Positions 45,091 to 54,393 of a stretch of DNA of 64,000 nt are shown here, piece after piece; position 1 is the stretch's first letter, and each line of letters opens with the position of its first letter. Location of the stretch: NCBI RefSeq assembly GCF_031426495.1, contig NZ_JANPLK010000013.1:1-64000 (forward strand), written 5' to 3'. The notes below the pieces were generated by a model that saw nothing but the letters and a program-made list of their open reading frames with translations, did not search any database and had not been told where the DNA came from. The stretch is from Gemmatimonas sp. (lineage in GTDB: Bacteria; Gemmatimonadota; Gemmatimonadetes; Gemmatimonadales; Gemmatimonadaceae). The position numbers and the translations under genes are program-made.

Positions 45091-46610
45091 GCGTACGGGC
45101 TGTCTCCGCCGCCGCGCGAGGAGCCACCAGCACCGCCACCGCTGCCACCACCGCTGCTGCCGCCCTGACCACGATGCGGGCCCCGACGGACACGGCCCGC
45201 CGCCCCGCTCTTTGAGGCACCGCCGCCGGCGCCACCCGCGCCACTACTCGACGGACCACGCGAACCGGTAGACGGGCCGCGCGATTCGCTCGTCTTACGG
45301 GCGGGAGCGGCCGGACGGCCACCCGCCGGCGCCGCCGGTCGTGCACCGCCCGACTGCGCGGCACTGCGACGCTCCACCTTCGCCGCCGCACGCGCGCGGT
45401 CTTCCGCCTTCTTCTTGCGAATCTCCGCGATGCGCTCGGCCAACGGCACTTCCAGCTTGGTCTGCGGCTTGGCGCTGTAGTCGAAATCGGGCACGGTCAC
45501 GCGCGGCAACGTTTTCTTGATCGCGCGCTCGATCTGCTTCAGATCGCCTTCTTCATCGGGCGACACGAAGGTGAACGCCTCACCCGTCGCTTCGGCACGC
45601 GCCGTACGACCCACGCGGTGGATGTAATCCTCGGCGGCCAGCGGCACATCAAAGTTCACCACGTGGCCGAGGGCTTCCACGTCGATACCGCGGGCCGCGA
45701 TATCGGTGGCCACCAGCACCTGATACTCGCCGTCCTTGAAGCCGGCGAGGGCCTGCGTACGCTGCGACTGCGAGCGGTTGCCGTGAATACGTTCGGCCTT
45801 GATGCCCGCCGACACGAGCTGCGACGCCAAGCGATTCGCGCGGTGCTTCGTGCGCGTGAACACCAGCGCCTGCGGCATGTCACCGCGCTTGAGCAGCGCG
45901 ACGAGTAGTCCACTCTTGAGATCCTGCGCCACCGGGTACACGGCCTGCGTGATGCCGACGGCCGGAGCCGACTGACGCTGCAGGTTGAGCGTAAACGGAT
46001 TGGTGAGCAGATCCTTCGTGAGCGCCGCAATCGGCGCCGGCATCGTGGCACTGAAGAACAACGTCTGCCGCTTCTTCTGCGGCAGATGACGCAGCACCTT
46101 CTTGATCTCGGGCAGGAAGCCCATGTCGAGCATGCGATCCGCTTCGTCGAGCACGAGATACTCGAGATGTTCGAGCTTCGCGTACGGCATGCGGAAGTGA
46201 TCGAGCAACCGACCCGGCGTGGCCACGATGACATCGGCGCCGCTGCGGAACGCATGTTCCTGCGGCCCCATGCCAACGCCACCGAATACCGCCGCGCCCG
46301 TGAGCGGCGTGTGAATGGTTACGTCATTCAAGCTTTCGACGATCTGCGCCGCCAGTTCACGCGTGGGCGTGATGACCAGCGCCCGCGTAATCCCACGCGG
46401 CTTCTCCATGATGTGATGGAGAATCGGGAGCAGGAACGCATACGTTTTGCCGCTGCCCGTCATCGCGCAGGCGAGGACGTCACGTCCCTCCAGAGCCGGC
46501 GGAATCGCTTCGGCCTGAATTGGGGTAGGACGGGCAAAACCGAGCTCCTTGAGGCCCTTCTGGAGGCTCGGATGCAGTTGCAGCGAAGAAAACGACGGCG
46601 TAGCGGTCAC
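45087..46610 (-). CDS. rhlE: DEAD-box RNA helicase, RhlE-like
   Basis: 507 aa: FARPTPIQAEAIPPALEG Q-motif, CAMTGSGKTYAFLL Walker A, VLDEADRMLDMGF, FSATMPAPI, DIAARGIDVE and HRVGRTARAEA. The C-terminal ~130 residues are a Gly/Arg/Ser-rich low-complexity tail without a fold, typical of RhlE-type enzymes and used for RNA binding or condensation. Acts in RNA turnover and ribosome assembly. GTG start. First gene of the operon with IMPACT and globin. Confidence 0.93.
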   Translation of the reverse strand: MTATPSFSSLQLHPSLQKGLKELGFARPTPIQAEAIPPALEGRDVLACAMTGSGKTYAFLLPILHHIMEKPRGITRALVITPTRELAAQIVESLNDVTIHTPLTGAAVFGGVGMGPQEHAFRSGADVIVATPGRLLDHFRMPYAKLEHLEYLVLDEADRMLDMGFLPEIKKVLRHLPQKKRQTLFFSATMPAPIAALTKDLLTNPFTLNLQRQSAPAVGITQAVYPVAQDLKSGLLVALLKRGDMPQALVFTRTKHRANRLASQLVSAGIKAERIHGNRSQSQRTQALAGFKDGEYQVLVATDIAARGIDVEALGHVVNFDVPLAAEDYIHRVGRTARAEATGEAFTFVSPDEEGDLKQIERAIKKTLPRVTVPDFDYSAKPQTKLEVPLAERIAEIRKKKAEDRARAAAKVERRSAAQSGGARPAAPAGGRPAAPARKTSESRGPSTGSRGPSSSGAGGAGGGASKSGAAGRVRRGPHRGQGGSSGGGSGGGAGGSSRGGGDSPYA

Positions 46611-46693
46611 GTAAGCGGGGCGCGGGTAATTAGGGCACAGAGTAGCCCCTATAACCTACCACGGGGGCCAAGGCGACCGCGGGGGCCAAGGCG

Positions 46694-46853
46694 GGATTCC
46701 CCACCGGAAGCGGTTTGGTCAGGAACGTGTGAAGGCAGGCGGAAGTACCGCTACGATGCCGGGAGGGGTGGACGCCGGCCACGCGGGACCATCGGCACCG
46801 GTACTTCCCCCCGCCCCATTCACGTTCCTGTCCAAACAGCGTCCCCGGCGGTA
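46694..46853. repeat. ~160-bp palindromic intergenic element, copy 1
   Basis: Imperfect inverted repeat about 160 bp long: left arm begins GGATTCC and includes TGGTCAGGAACGTGTGA (46716-46732), right arm has CGGTACTTCC and CACGTTCCTGTCCA (46821-46834), with a variable centre. The same architecture recurs at 48717-48874. Directly left of it are two tandem GGGGGCCAAGGCG units (46663-46693). It lies in the 46611-46876 gap, 3' of the ABC exporter, which holds nothing coding. Confidence 0.85.
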
Positions 46854-46876
46854 TCGACCGTTCCCAACCGCGGCCG

Positions 46877-48685
46877 TCAGCCCGTGGCCGCTATCTCTTC
46901 ACCAGGATTAATGAACTGGTCCTGCTCCAGCTGGTACTGCCGGTTGTACAGGTCACGGTAGCGTCCGCCGAGTGCCAGCAGCTGCTGATGCGTACCGCGT
47001 TCGATGATCTGACCGTGCTCGAGCACGAGGATCTGATCTGAGCTCGTAATCGTGCTGAGCCGGTGCGCAATCACGAAGGTCGTGCGGCCGGCGCGCAGGC
47101 GACGGAGCCCTTCTTGAATGAGATGCTCGCTTTCCGAGTCGAGCGACGACGTGGCTTCGTCGAGAATGAGCACGCGCGGATCGGCCAGAATGGCGCGGGC
47201 GATTGCCACGCGCTGGCGCTGACCACCCGAGAGCTTCACGCCGCGCTCACCGACGATCGTGTCGTACTGCTGCGGGAAGCCCTGAATGAACTCGTGCGCG
47301 TTGGCGATCTTGGCCACCGCCATCACTTCCTCCTTCGAAGCGCCGGGCTTGGTGAAGGCGATGTTCTCCATCACCGTGCCGTCGAACAGGAAGTTGTCCT
47401 GCATGACCACGCCCAGGTGGCGACGATAGTCGCGCAGCTTGAGCTCGGACACCGGCGTGCCGTCCACCTTGATCTGTCCCTGCTGCGGCTGCGCAAACGC
47501 CATGATGAGCGAGATCATCGTGCTCTTGCCGCTGCCGCTCGAGCCCACCAGCGCCGTGGTGGTGCCGGCCGGGGCGGTGAACGACACGTCCTTCAGCACC
47601 GGCGTGCCTTCCTCATACTCGAAGCTCACGTGGTCGAACTCCACGCGTCCCACGACGGACGGCACCGCCGTCTTGGTCGCGTCTTCCTGATCTTCGGTGG
47701 GCATGTCGCGGAGTTCGCGAATGCGATCGAGTCCGGCAAAGGCTTCGGTGATCTGCGTGCCGATGCTTGCAATCTGAATGAGCGGCATCGTCACCATCGC
47801 AATGAAGAACACGAAGGTGATCAGACTGCCCACCGTCATCTGACCGTTGATCACGTCGCGTCCACCCACGTACATCGCGATCAGGCCAATCACGCCCACC
47901 ACGGCGAGGCCGAGCGTGCCGGTGAGCGACGTGCCGGTAATGGTCTTGGCGATGTTCGCGAACAGCTTCTGCACGCCCTTCCCGAACACTTCCTTCTCAC
48001 GCTCTTCGGCCGTGTACACCTTGATCAGGCGGATACCGCCCAGCGTCTCGGTGAGACGTCCCGTCACTTCGGCCGTGATCACGCTGCGCTCGCGAAAAAT
48101 GGGCCGCAGACGCTTGAAGGCGATCGACATCACCACGCCGAACATCGCCAGAAACACGATGGTCGCTGCGGTCAGGCGCCAGTTGAGATAGAAGAGCACG
48201 CCCAGCGCGGCGATTGCACTCACGATGCCACCAGTGAGCTGAATGAGCCCGGTGCCGATGAGATTGCGGATGCCTTCGGGATCGTTCATCACGCGCGAGA
48301 CGAGCACGCCACTTTTTGTGCTGTCGAAAAACTTCACCGGCAGGCGAATGAGGTGCCCCTGCACCTCCTCACGAAGCCGCGCGATGGCCTGCTGCGCGGC
48401 GACACTCACGACCTGCGACAGGGCATAGCCGGTGATCGACTGTACGATGGTGGCCGCGAGGCCGGCCAGTGCGATGTAGCCGAGCAGCTGGATATCGCGG
48501 TTCGGCAGGACCTCATCGAGCACCATCTTGGTCGAGTACGGCAACACGAAGCCGGCCGCGCGGCTCACCAGCATCAGCACGAGTCCGACGGTCACGGACG
48601 TGCGGTGTTCCCAGATCAGCGCACGGGCCTCGGCCCAGGCGCGCTTGGTGTCGTACTTGGGCTTGCCTTTGGCAGGGGGCGTCAT
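46877..48685 (-). CDS. ABC transporter, fused permease and ATP-binding protein
   Basis: 602 aa. Six-helix exporter domain (about 30-320) and nucleotide-binding domain with Walker A GSSGSGKST, signature LSGGQRQR, Walker B RVLILDEATSSLD and the H-loop AHRLS. MsbA-like; likely lipid or drug export as a dimer. Start at 48685 (MTPPAKGKP), because the frame further upstream runs through palindromic element copy 2. It is flanked on both sides by copies of that element. Confidence 0.93.
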   Translation of the reverse strand: MTPPAKGKPKYDTKRAWAEARALIWEHRTSVTVGLVLMLVSRAAGFVLPYSTKMVLDEVLPNRDIQLLGYIALAGLAATIVQSITGYALSQVVSVAAQQAIARLREEVQGHLIRLPVKFFDSTKSGVLVSRVMNDPEGIRNLIGTGLIQLTGGIVSAIAALGVLFYLNWRLTAATIVFLAMFGVVMSIAFKRLRPIFRERSVITAEVTGRLTETLGGIRLIKVYTAEEREKEVFGKGVQKLFANIAKTITGTSLTGTLGLAVVGVIGLIAMYVGGRDVINGQMTVGSLITFVFFIAMVTMPLIQIASIGTQITEAFAGLDRIRELRDMPTEDQEDATKTAVPSVVGRVEFDHVSFEYEEGTPVLKDVSFTAPAGTTTALVGSSGSGKSTMISLIMAFAQPQQGQIKVDGTPVSELKLRDYRRHLGVVMQDNFLFDGTVMENIAFTKPGASKEEVMAVAKIANAHEFIQGFPQQYDTIVGERGVKLSGGQRQRVAIARAILADPRVLILDEATSSLDSESEHLIQEGLRRLRAGRTTFVIAHRLSTITSSDQILVLEHGQIIERGTHQQLLALGGRYRDLYNRQYQLEQDQFINPGEEIAATG

Positions 48686-48716
48686 AGCACGGAATCTAAC
48701 CACGGTGGTGAACGAT

Positions 48717-48874
48717 GGATTCCGCCGGGGAAGCTGTCTGGTCAGGAACGTGTGAGGGCAGGCGGGAGCAGCGCACGAACGGTCCAGCGAGGTCGGCCCA
48801 CGCCGCTTCAGGCATCGCAGCGGTACTTCCCCCTCCCCCCACGTGTTCCTGACCAAATCACTTCCCCTGCGGTA
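48717..48874. repeat. ~160-bp palindromic intergenic element, copy 2
   Basis: Same organisation as copy 1: GGATTCC start, perfect TGGTCAGGAACGTGTGA (48739-48755), and the right arm CGGTACTTCC plus CACGTGTTCCTGACCA (48840-48855). Arms pair over about 55 nt; the centre (about 48775-48820) differs from copy 1. Located between the 5' end of the ABC gene and the divergent desaturase gene, so it may affect both promoters. Confidence 0.85.
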
Positions 48875-48890
48875 GGCATCGCTCGCTTCC

Positions 48891-49877
48891 GTGGATATCT
48901 TTCAGATTATGTACTTTCCCGACAACGAAACCATCGCCAAAGTCGAAGTCCTCGCGGACCTCGAGCAGGACGTCGCAGACCTCACGGTCGCGCATGAAGC
49001 CAAGCGCATTCTGTGGTTCCCGTCGGAACTGCTGGCGCCTGAGCCGGATACCGACCCGGACGCGTTCGTGAAGCAGCTCCGGGAGCGCGCGAAGGGCATC
49101 AGCATGCCGGCCCGCGTCGCCCTAGCGCTCAACACGCTCACCGAAGAAGGCCTCCCCCATTTCCATCGCCTGCTGGCCACCTATCTGGGCGGCGACACGT
49201 TCTGGGCGAAGTGGACCAACCTGTGGACGGCCGAAGAAGACCGGCACGGGGCCGTGCTCCATGACTACGCGCACGATAGCAAGATTCTCGACAACCCGGT
49301 GCTCGAGCGGATGCAGTTCGAGTATCTCAAGGCCGGTTTCGAGCCCACCTGGGACAAGGATCCGTACCGTGTGTTCGTGTACACGTCGCTGCAGGAGCGC
49401 GCCACCCAGGTCAGTCACGCCAACACCGGAAAATTGGCCGGCCAGTATGAGCCGCTCATCGGGACCGTGCTCCAGAACGTGGCCAAGGAAGAAGCGCGGC
49501 ACTACGTGTTCTACCGCGAGATCTTCCTGCGCGTGTTGGCGCGTGATCCCAACCGCGCCCTGGAATCGGCCGCGCTGATCATGCCGAGCATCGACATGCC
49601 CGGCATCAGCATGCCGCACTTCCGCGAAATGGCCGACGTGATTCGTCGGGCCGGCATTTATGGCCCGCGCGATTACATCCGCATCGTCGAGGACCTCATC
49701 AAGTTCTGGTCGATCGACAAGCTTGAAGGGCTGAACGAAGCAGGTCGCAAGGCGCAGGAAAAGATCATGGCGATCACCGAGCGCTTGGAGCGCGTGGCCA
49801 ACATGATGGAGACGCGCAGCCGCGCGAAGACGTTCTCGTTCAATGTGGCATTCGCCCGCGAATTCGCGATGGAGTAG
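48891..49877 (+). CDS. Acyl-ACP desaturase (stearoyl-ACP desaturase type)
   Basis: 328 aa, soluble di-iron fold. Iron ligands are visible in TAEEDRHGAVLHDYA (EExxH) and AKEEARHYVFYREI (second ExxH). Introduces a cis double bond into an acyl chain on ACP with O2 and ferredoxin. A GTG start at 48891 is used; ATG 48909 would drop 6 residues. It sits just right of palindromic element copy 2 and 7 nt before the kinase gene on the same strand, so both may be co-transcribed. Confidence 0.88.
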   Translation: MDIFQIMYFPDNETIAKVEVLADLEQDVADLTVAHEAKRILWFPSELLAPEPDTDPDAFVKQLRERAKGISMPARVALALNTLTEEGLPHFHRLLATYLGGDTFWAKWTNLWTAEEDRHGAVLHDYAHDSKILDNPVLERMQFEYLKAGFEPTWDKDPYRVFVYTSLQERATQVSHANTGKLAGQYEPLIGTVLQNVAKEEARHYVFYREIFLRVLARDPNRALESAALIMPSIDMPGISMPHFREMADVIRRAGIYGPRDYIRIVEDLIKFWSIDKLEGLNEAGRKAQEKIMAITERLERVANMMETRSRAKTFSFNVAFAREFAME

Positions 49878-49884
49878 GACCACG

Positions 49885-51525
49885 ATGCGAGAAGCGATCA
49901 CCGACCTGAACGCAGCGATCGGTGATCGCTTCTCCATCGAGCGCCTGTTGGGACAGGGCGGTATGGGCGCAGTATACCTCGCCCGCGATCGACAGCTTGA
50001 TCGCCACGTGGCCATCAAGGTGCTGCCACCCGAGTTTGCGCAGCAGAGTGATCTGCGCGAACGCTTCCTCCGAGAGACGCGCACCGCCGCGTCGTTCTCG
50101 CACCCGAACATCGTTCCGGTGTTCAGTGTCGAAGACCGCGACGGTTTGCTCGCCTTTGCCATGGGCTACGTAGAGGGCGAGAGCGTCGCCGATCTCGTGA
50201 AGCGCTCCGGACCGATGTCGGTGCGTGACACCGTGCGCATGCTGCAGGATGTGAGCTACGCGATGGCCTACGCGCACAGCCGCGGCGTCGTGCATCGCGA
50301 CATCAAGCCGGACAACATCATGATCGAGCGCGCTACCGGACGCGCGTTGGTCATGGACTTCGGCATTTCCCGCTCGATCACCGCCGCCGCGGCCACGCCG
50401 TCACTTACGCGCGTGGGTGAAGTCGTGGGTACGCCCGAGTACATGAGCCCCGAACAGGCGTCGGGCGATACCATCGACGGGCGCAGCGATCTCTATTCGC
50501 TGGGGCTCGTGGCGTGGTTCGCGCTGGCCGGACACCCCTGCTTTACCGGCGACTCGATTTCCAAGGTGCTGGTGAAGCAACTCACCGAAGCGGTGCCGCC
50601 CATCGCGCAGCTCCGGGCCGACGTGCCGGCGTTACTGGCCGACGTCATCGCCCAGTGCACGCAGAAGACGCCGGAATCGCGCTATGCCACCGCCGATGAA
50701 CTGGTCGAGCGCCTCGACACGTCCGCGTTGCGCCGCGCCGATGTGCCACTGCCCATTCGCCTCTTTGCCGAAGAAGCCAGTCAGGCCGGCATGGTGCTCG
50801 TGGGCGCCATCATCATTGGCTTTCTGCTGCTGCTCGCGCTCGAACAGGCATATGACAGTAATCTCGATCGCATTCTGCCCATGGTGCTCTTCGGCGCCGT
50901 GATCTGGGGGCGGTTGGCGGTCTTGGTGCAACAGGCGCGACGACTCGCGCGGCGCCGCTTTTCTATTTCGGAGATTCAGGCAGGCTTCGCGGCCGTGCTG
51001 GCCGAGCGTGAAGCGGAGCGTGCGCAACTGCGCGCCGATGCGGGGGCCGTACGTCACCGCCAGAAGCAGGTCGTGATTCTCGGCTCGCTGTTCGTGGCGT
51101 CGTTCGCGATCCGGTGGTATGTGCTGGCATCGATGCGCAGGGAATACAGCCCCGGCCTGTTCAGCGTCTCGCTGCCCGGCGCAATCATGCTGTACTCGGC
51201 CTATGTCATTCGCGGCCTGTCCATCGTAGGCCTGCTGAATTCCCCGTTGCGGCGCGGCGTGGGCGAGAGCGTGTATCGCCTGTTCTGGCTTGGCGCTGGC
51301 GGCCGCGCCGTGCTGCGCCTCGCCGGCCGCGGCGTGCGCGGCGCCACCGGCGAGAGCAGCGTTGGATTTCGCACCACCGACGCTACGCGCGCGGCTACGC
51401 CGACGACTGCGCCGACGCCGACTCTGGCAACGCCGTCGCTTGAAGCACGCGTGCAGTCACTGGAAACGTGGCGCGACGCGATGGATCGACGGAACGAGTC
51501 GCCGCGGTTACCCGCTGTTCCGTAG
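49885..51525 (+). CDS. Ser/Thr protein kinase with multiple membrane segments
   Basis: 546 aa. N-terminal kinase domain: GQGGMGAVY, VAIKVL, HRDIKPDNIMI, MDFGISRS, TPEYMSPEQASG. Then a C-terminal part with at least four membrane helices (GMVLVGAIIIGFLLLLALEQ; PMVLFGAVIWGRLAVLVQ; VVILGSLFVASFAIRWYVL; GAIMLYSAYVIRG) separated by a charged helical cytosolic segment (FSISEIQAGFAAVLAERE). The last ~40 residues form a coiled coil. No obvious periplasmic sensor. Its last 18 nt overlap the 3' end of PEP carboxylase on the other strand. Confidence 0.88.
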   Translation: MREAITDLNAAIGDRFSIERLLGQGGMGAVYLARDRQLDRHVAIKVLPPEFAQQSDLRERFLRETRTAASFSHPNIVPVFSVEDRDGLLAFAMGYVEGESVADLVKRSGPMSVRDTVRMLQDVSYAMAYAHSRGVVHRDIKPDNIMIERATGRALVMDFGISRSITAAAATPSLTRVGEVVGTPEYMSPEQASGDTIDGRSDLYSLGLVAWFALAGHPCFTGDSISKVLVKQLTEAVPPIAQLRADVPALLADVIAQCTQKTPESRYATADELVERLDTSALRRADVPLPIRLFAEEASQAGMVLVGAIIIGFLLLLALEQAYDSNLDRILPMVLFGAVIWGRLAVLVQQARRLARRRFSISEIQAGFAAVLAEREAERAQLRADAGAVRHRQKQVVILGSLFVASFAIRWYVLASMRREYSPGLFSVSLPGAIMLYSAYVIRGLSIVGLLNSPLRRGVGESVYRLFWLGAGGRAVLRLAGRGVRGATGESSVGFRTTDATRAATPTTAPTPTLATPSLEARVQSLETWRDAMDRRNESPRLPAVP

Positions 51526-54309
51526 TCCCGCCGCGATCCCATTGATCGTGATGTGAATCCCGCGCCGGCGCCGCTCGTCGTCCGTATCGGCACCCGTGGC
51601 CTGCGCTTCGCGATACCGGCGCAACAGTTCGATCTGCAGGTGATTGAGCGGGTCCATGTACGGAAAGCGATTGGCGATCGATCGCTTGAGCAGCGGATTC
51701 TCCGCCAGCAACTCCGCCTGCTCCGTAATCTGCTGCAGGGCATCGCGCGTGCGATGCCACTCGGCCGAGAGCATGGAGAACACGCGCTGCCGCACCTCGA
51801 CATCCTGCACCAGCTCCGCGTAGCGCGACGCCACGGCAAGATCCGACTTCGCCAGCACCATGTCGATGTTCGACAACAGCGTGCGAAAGAACGGCCAGTG
51901 CTGCGCCATACGCTGCAGCATGGGGAGACCGTTCGGCGTGTCCGCGAGATACGCCGCGATGGCCGAACCGAATCCGTACCAACCCGGCAGCATGAGACGG
52001 CACTGCGCCCACGAAAACACCCAGGGAATGGCGCGCAGGTCCTCGATGCGTTCACTCGGGCGCCGAGAAGCCGGTCGGCTGCCGATGTTGAGCGTGGCGA
52101 TTTCGGCCAGCGGTGTGGATTCGCGGAAATATTGTACGAAGCCCGGCGTTTCGTACACCAATGCGCGGTACGCCCGGAACGCGACCGCCGACAAGCGCTC
52201 CATGACGGGATGGAAGTCCTGCGCCACACTGTCGGCGTGCTCACCGCGCTGCTCATGATCGGTGAGCGAGGCCTCGAGGGTCGCCGCCACCAACAGCTCG
52301 AGATTGCGCCGCCCGACATCAGGCGTAGCGTACTTCGACGCGATCACTTCGCCTTGCTCGGTGATGCGGATATGCCCACTCACCGCCCCCGCCGGCTGCG
52401 CCAGGATCGCCTCGTAGCTTGGCCCACCACCGCGTCCCACCGAGCCGCCGCGCCCGTGAAAGAGCCGCAACCGCACGCCGTGCGAGGCAAACACCCGCAT
52501 CAAGGCCAGCTCGGCCTGATACAACTCCCACCCGGAGGTCAGAAAACCGCCGTCCTTGTTGCTGTCGGAGTATCCCAGCATCACTTCCTGCACGTCGCCC
52601 TGCGATGTAACCAGGGAGCGGTACTCCGGTAACGTGAAGAGCGCGTCCATCGTGCCACCGGCCCGTCGCAGGTCGTCGATGGTCTCGAAGAGCGGAATGA
52701 TCTGCATCGCGGCAGTCGGTGACGCACCGCCTCGCGCGAGTCCCGCCTCCTTGAGCACCAGTGCCACTTCCAGCAGGTCCGACACGCCATCGCATTTCGA
52801 GATGATGTAGTGCGGCAGCAGCGTAGGACCGAACCGCTCACGGAGTTCACGCGCCGCGAAGGCAATCGCCAGTTCCCCGGCGACCTCCTCGGAGTACGAC
52901 AGATGTGGCGAGTACAACGGGCGTGTGCCGGCCAGCTCTTTCGACAGCACCGCGACGCGCTCGGCTTCGGTTCGCAACGCGTAGTCGACGCAGACGCCCG
53001 CACTCGATAACAGCTCCGCCGCTACGCGCTCGTGCACTTCGGAATTCTGACGCAGGTCGAGTGGTGCCAAGTGAAAACCGAACAGCTCGACCGCGCGTAG
53101 CAGGCGACGTAAGCGCCCCGTCGTGAGCCGTGCCGCGCCGTGCTGCTGCAGCGAGTCCCGAACGACCACGAGATCATCGCGAAGCGCCGCCGCGGTGGCG
53201 TACGGGGCGTCAGTACCGATGGCCTGTCGGATCGGCGCCGGCAATCCCAGCGCGTGCGCGGTGGCCGCGAGGCGTGAGTAGATCCCGATCAGCGCGCGGC
53301 GGTACGGCTCATCGAGCCGCTGCGATGACATGTCGGGCGAACGCGCCGCGAGTGCGGAAAGCTCGGCCGTCACGGGCACCAGTCGTTCCGAGAGCGGGAG
53401 GTCAAAGCCCAGCGCGTGCACCTCCTCGAGGTAGAACTCGATCGTGGCCGACGCCTGCAAGCGTACGGTTTCCCGCAACGTCTCCGCCGTCACGAAAGGA
53501 TTGCCATCGCGATCGCCGCCGATCCAGCTGCCCACGCGCAGAAACGGCGGCAGTGCCCACGTATGGTCAGGGAAGCGCTTGCGCAGCAGGTCCTCGGTAT
53601 CGCCGTGCAAGCGCGGCAATTCGGTGAAGAACGTGCTATGGAAATAGTTGATGCCGTTCTTCACTTCATCGATCACGCGCAGCCGTTCACTGCGCACCAT
53701 GCGCGTGTGCCAGAGCGTGAGCACGACCTGTTTGAGCGTTTCGTCGGCGTCGCGCTGCTCGTCGGGCGTGAGCGCCATCCGGTCGCGACGGTCCAGCAGT
53801 TCGGCGATCTGCTGCAGCGCGTGCTGCGTACTCTGTCGCTGCACTTCCGTGGGATGCGCCGTGAGCACCGGTGACACGAGCGCCGTAGCGAAAAAGGCGG
53901 CTACTTGCGCGGCGGCGTCCGGCCTCTCGCGAATCACCGCATCGAGCGAAAAGGCCAGACTCCCCTCGCGAGGGGGTGACCCCATGATCTCGTGCTCGCG
54001 CCGACGGCGCGACCGGTGCGTGTCTTCCGCGATGTTCGCCAGTTGCAGAAAGTAGGCGAACGCGCGCACCACGCGGTGCATGTCCTCGGGCGGCAATCCA
54101 TCGAGGAGACGATGCAGCTCGGCACGATCGTCGGGACTTCCCGCACGCGCGAAGCGTACCGCGGTCTGTCGCACCGATTCGACGAGCTGAAAGATCTCGT
54201 CGCCCTCCTGCTCGCGCAGCGTATCGCCCAGCACACGCCCCAACAAGCGGATGTCATCGCGGAGCGGGAGGTCCTTCTCCAGCCGACTGGTCGCAGGAAT
54301 CTCTGTCAT
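51508..54309 (-). CDS. ppc: Phosphoenolpyruvate carboxylase
   Basis: 933 aa, full-length. Catalytic His in LTAHPTEVQRQS (His152), FHGRGGSVGRGGG phosphate loop, VMLGYSDSNKDGG. C-terminal end is RNSG instead of the usual QNTG. Fixes bicarbonate on PEP to yield oxaloacetate for anaplerosis. It converges with the kinase gene (18-nt overlap) and lies 84 nt downstream of the barrel-protein gene. Confidence 0.95.
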   Translation of the reverse strand: MTEIPATSRLEKDLPLRDDIRLLGRVLGDTLREQEGDEIFQLVESVRQTAVRFARAGSPDDRAELHRLLDGLPPEDMHRVVRAFAYFLQLANIAEDTHRSRRRREHEIMGSPPREGSLAFSLDAVIRERPDAAAQVAAFFATALVSPVLTAHPTEVQRQSTQHALQQIAELLDRRDRMALTPDEQRDADETLKQVVLTLWHTRMVRSERLRVIDEVKNGINYFHSTFFTELPRLHGDTEDLLRKRFPDHTWALPPFLRVGSWIGGDRDGNPFVTAETLRETVRLQASATIEFYLEEVHALGFDLPLSERLVPVTAELSALAARSPDMSSQRLDEPYRRALIGIYSRLAATAHALGLPAPIRQAIGTDAPYATAAALRDDLVVVRDSLQQHGAARLTTGRLRRLLRAVELFGFHLAPLDLRQNSEVHERVAAELLSSAGVCVDYALRTEAERVAVLSKELAGTRPLYSPHLSYSEEVAGELAIAFAARELRERFGPTLLPHYIISKCDGVSDLLEVALVLKEAGLARGGASPTAAMQIIPLFETIDDLRRAGGTMDALFTLPEYRSLVTSQGDVQEVMLGYSDSNKDGGFLTSGWELYQAELALMRVFASHGVRLRLFHGRGGSVGRGGGPSYEAILAQPAGAVSGHIRITEQGEVIASKYATPDVGRRNLELLVAATLEASLTDHEQRGEHADSVAQDFHPVMERLSAVAFRAYRALVYETPGFVQYFRESTPLAEIATLNIGSRPASRRPSERIEDLRAIPWVFSWAQCRLMLPGWYGFGSAIAAYLADTPNGLPMLQRMAQHWPFFRTLLSNIDMVLAKSDLAVASRYAELVQDVEVRQRVFSMLSAEWHRTRDALQQITEQAELLAENPLLKRSIANRFPYMDPLNHLQIELLRRYREAQATGADTDDERRRRGIHITINGIAAGLRNSG

Positions 54310-54393
54310 TGTCTCAGAATGTACCGTTGGACACCCGAGTTAGCAGACTGGCCGACCGAATGTCCAACGTCCCACTGTCTTACCAGCCGCGAC

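Noticed and set aside
47063..48997. A 644-codon plus-strand open frame
   Set aside because: Antisense to the ABC exporter; low-complexity His/Arg/Glu composition and no motif.
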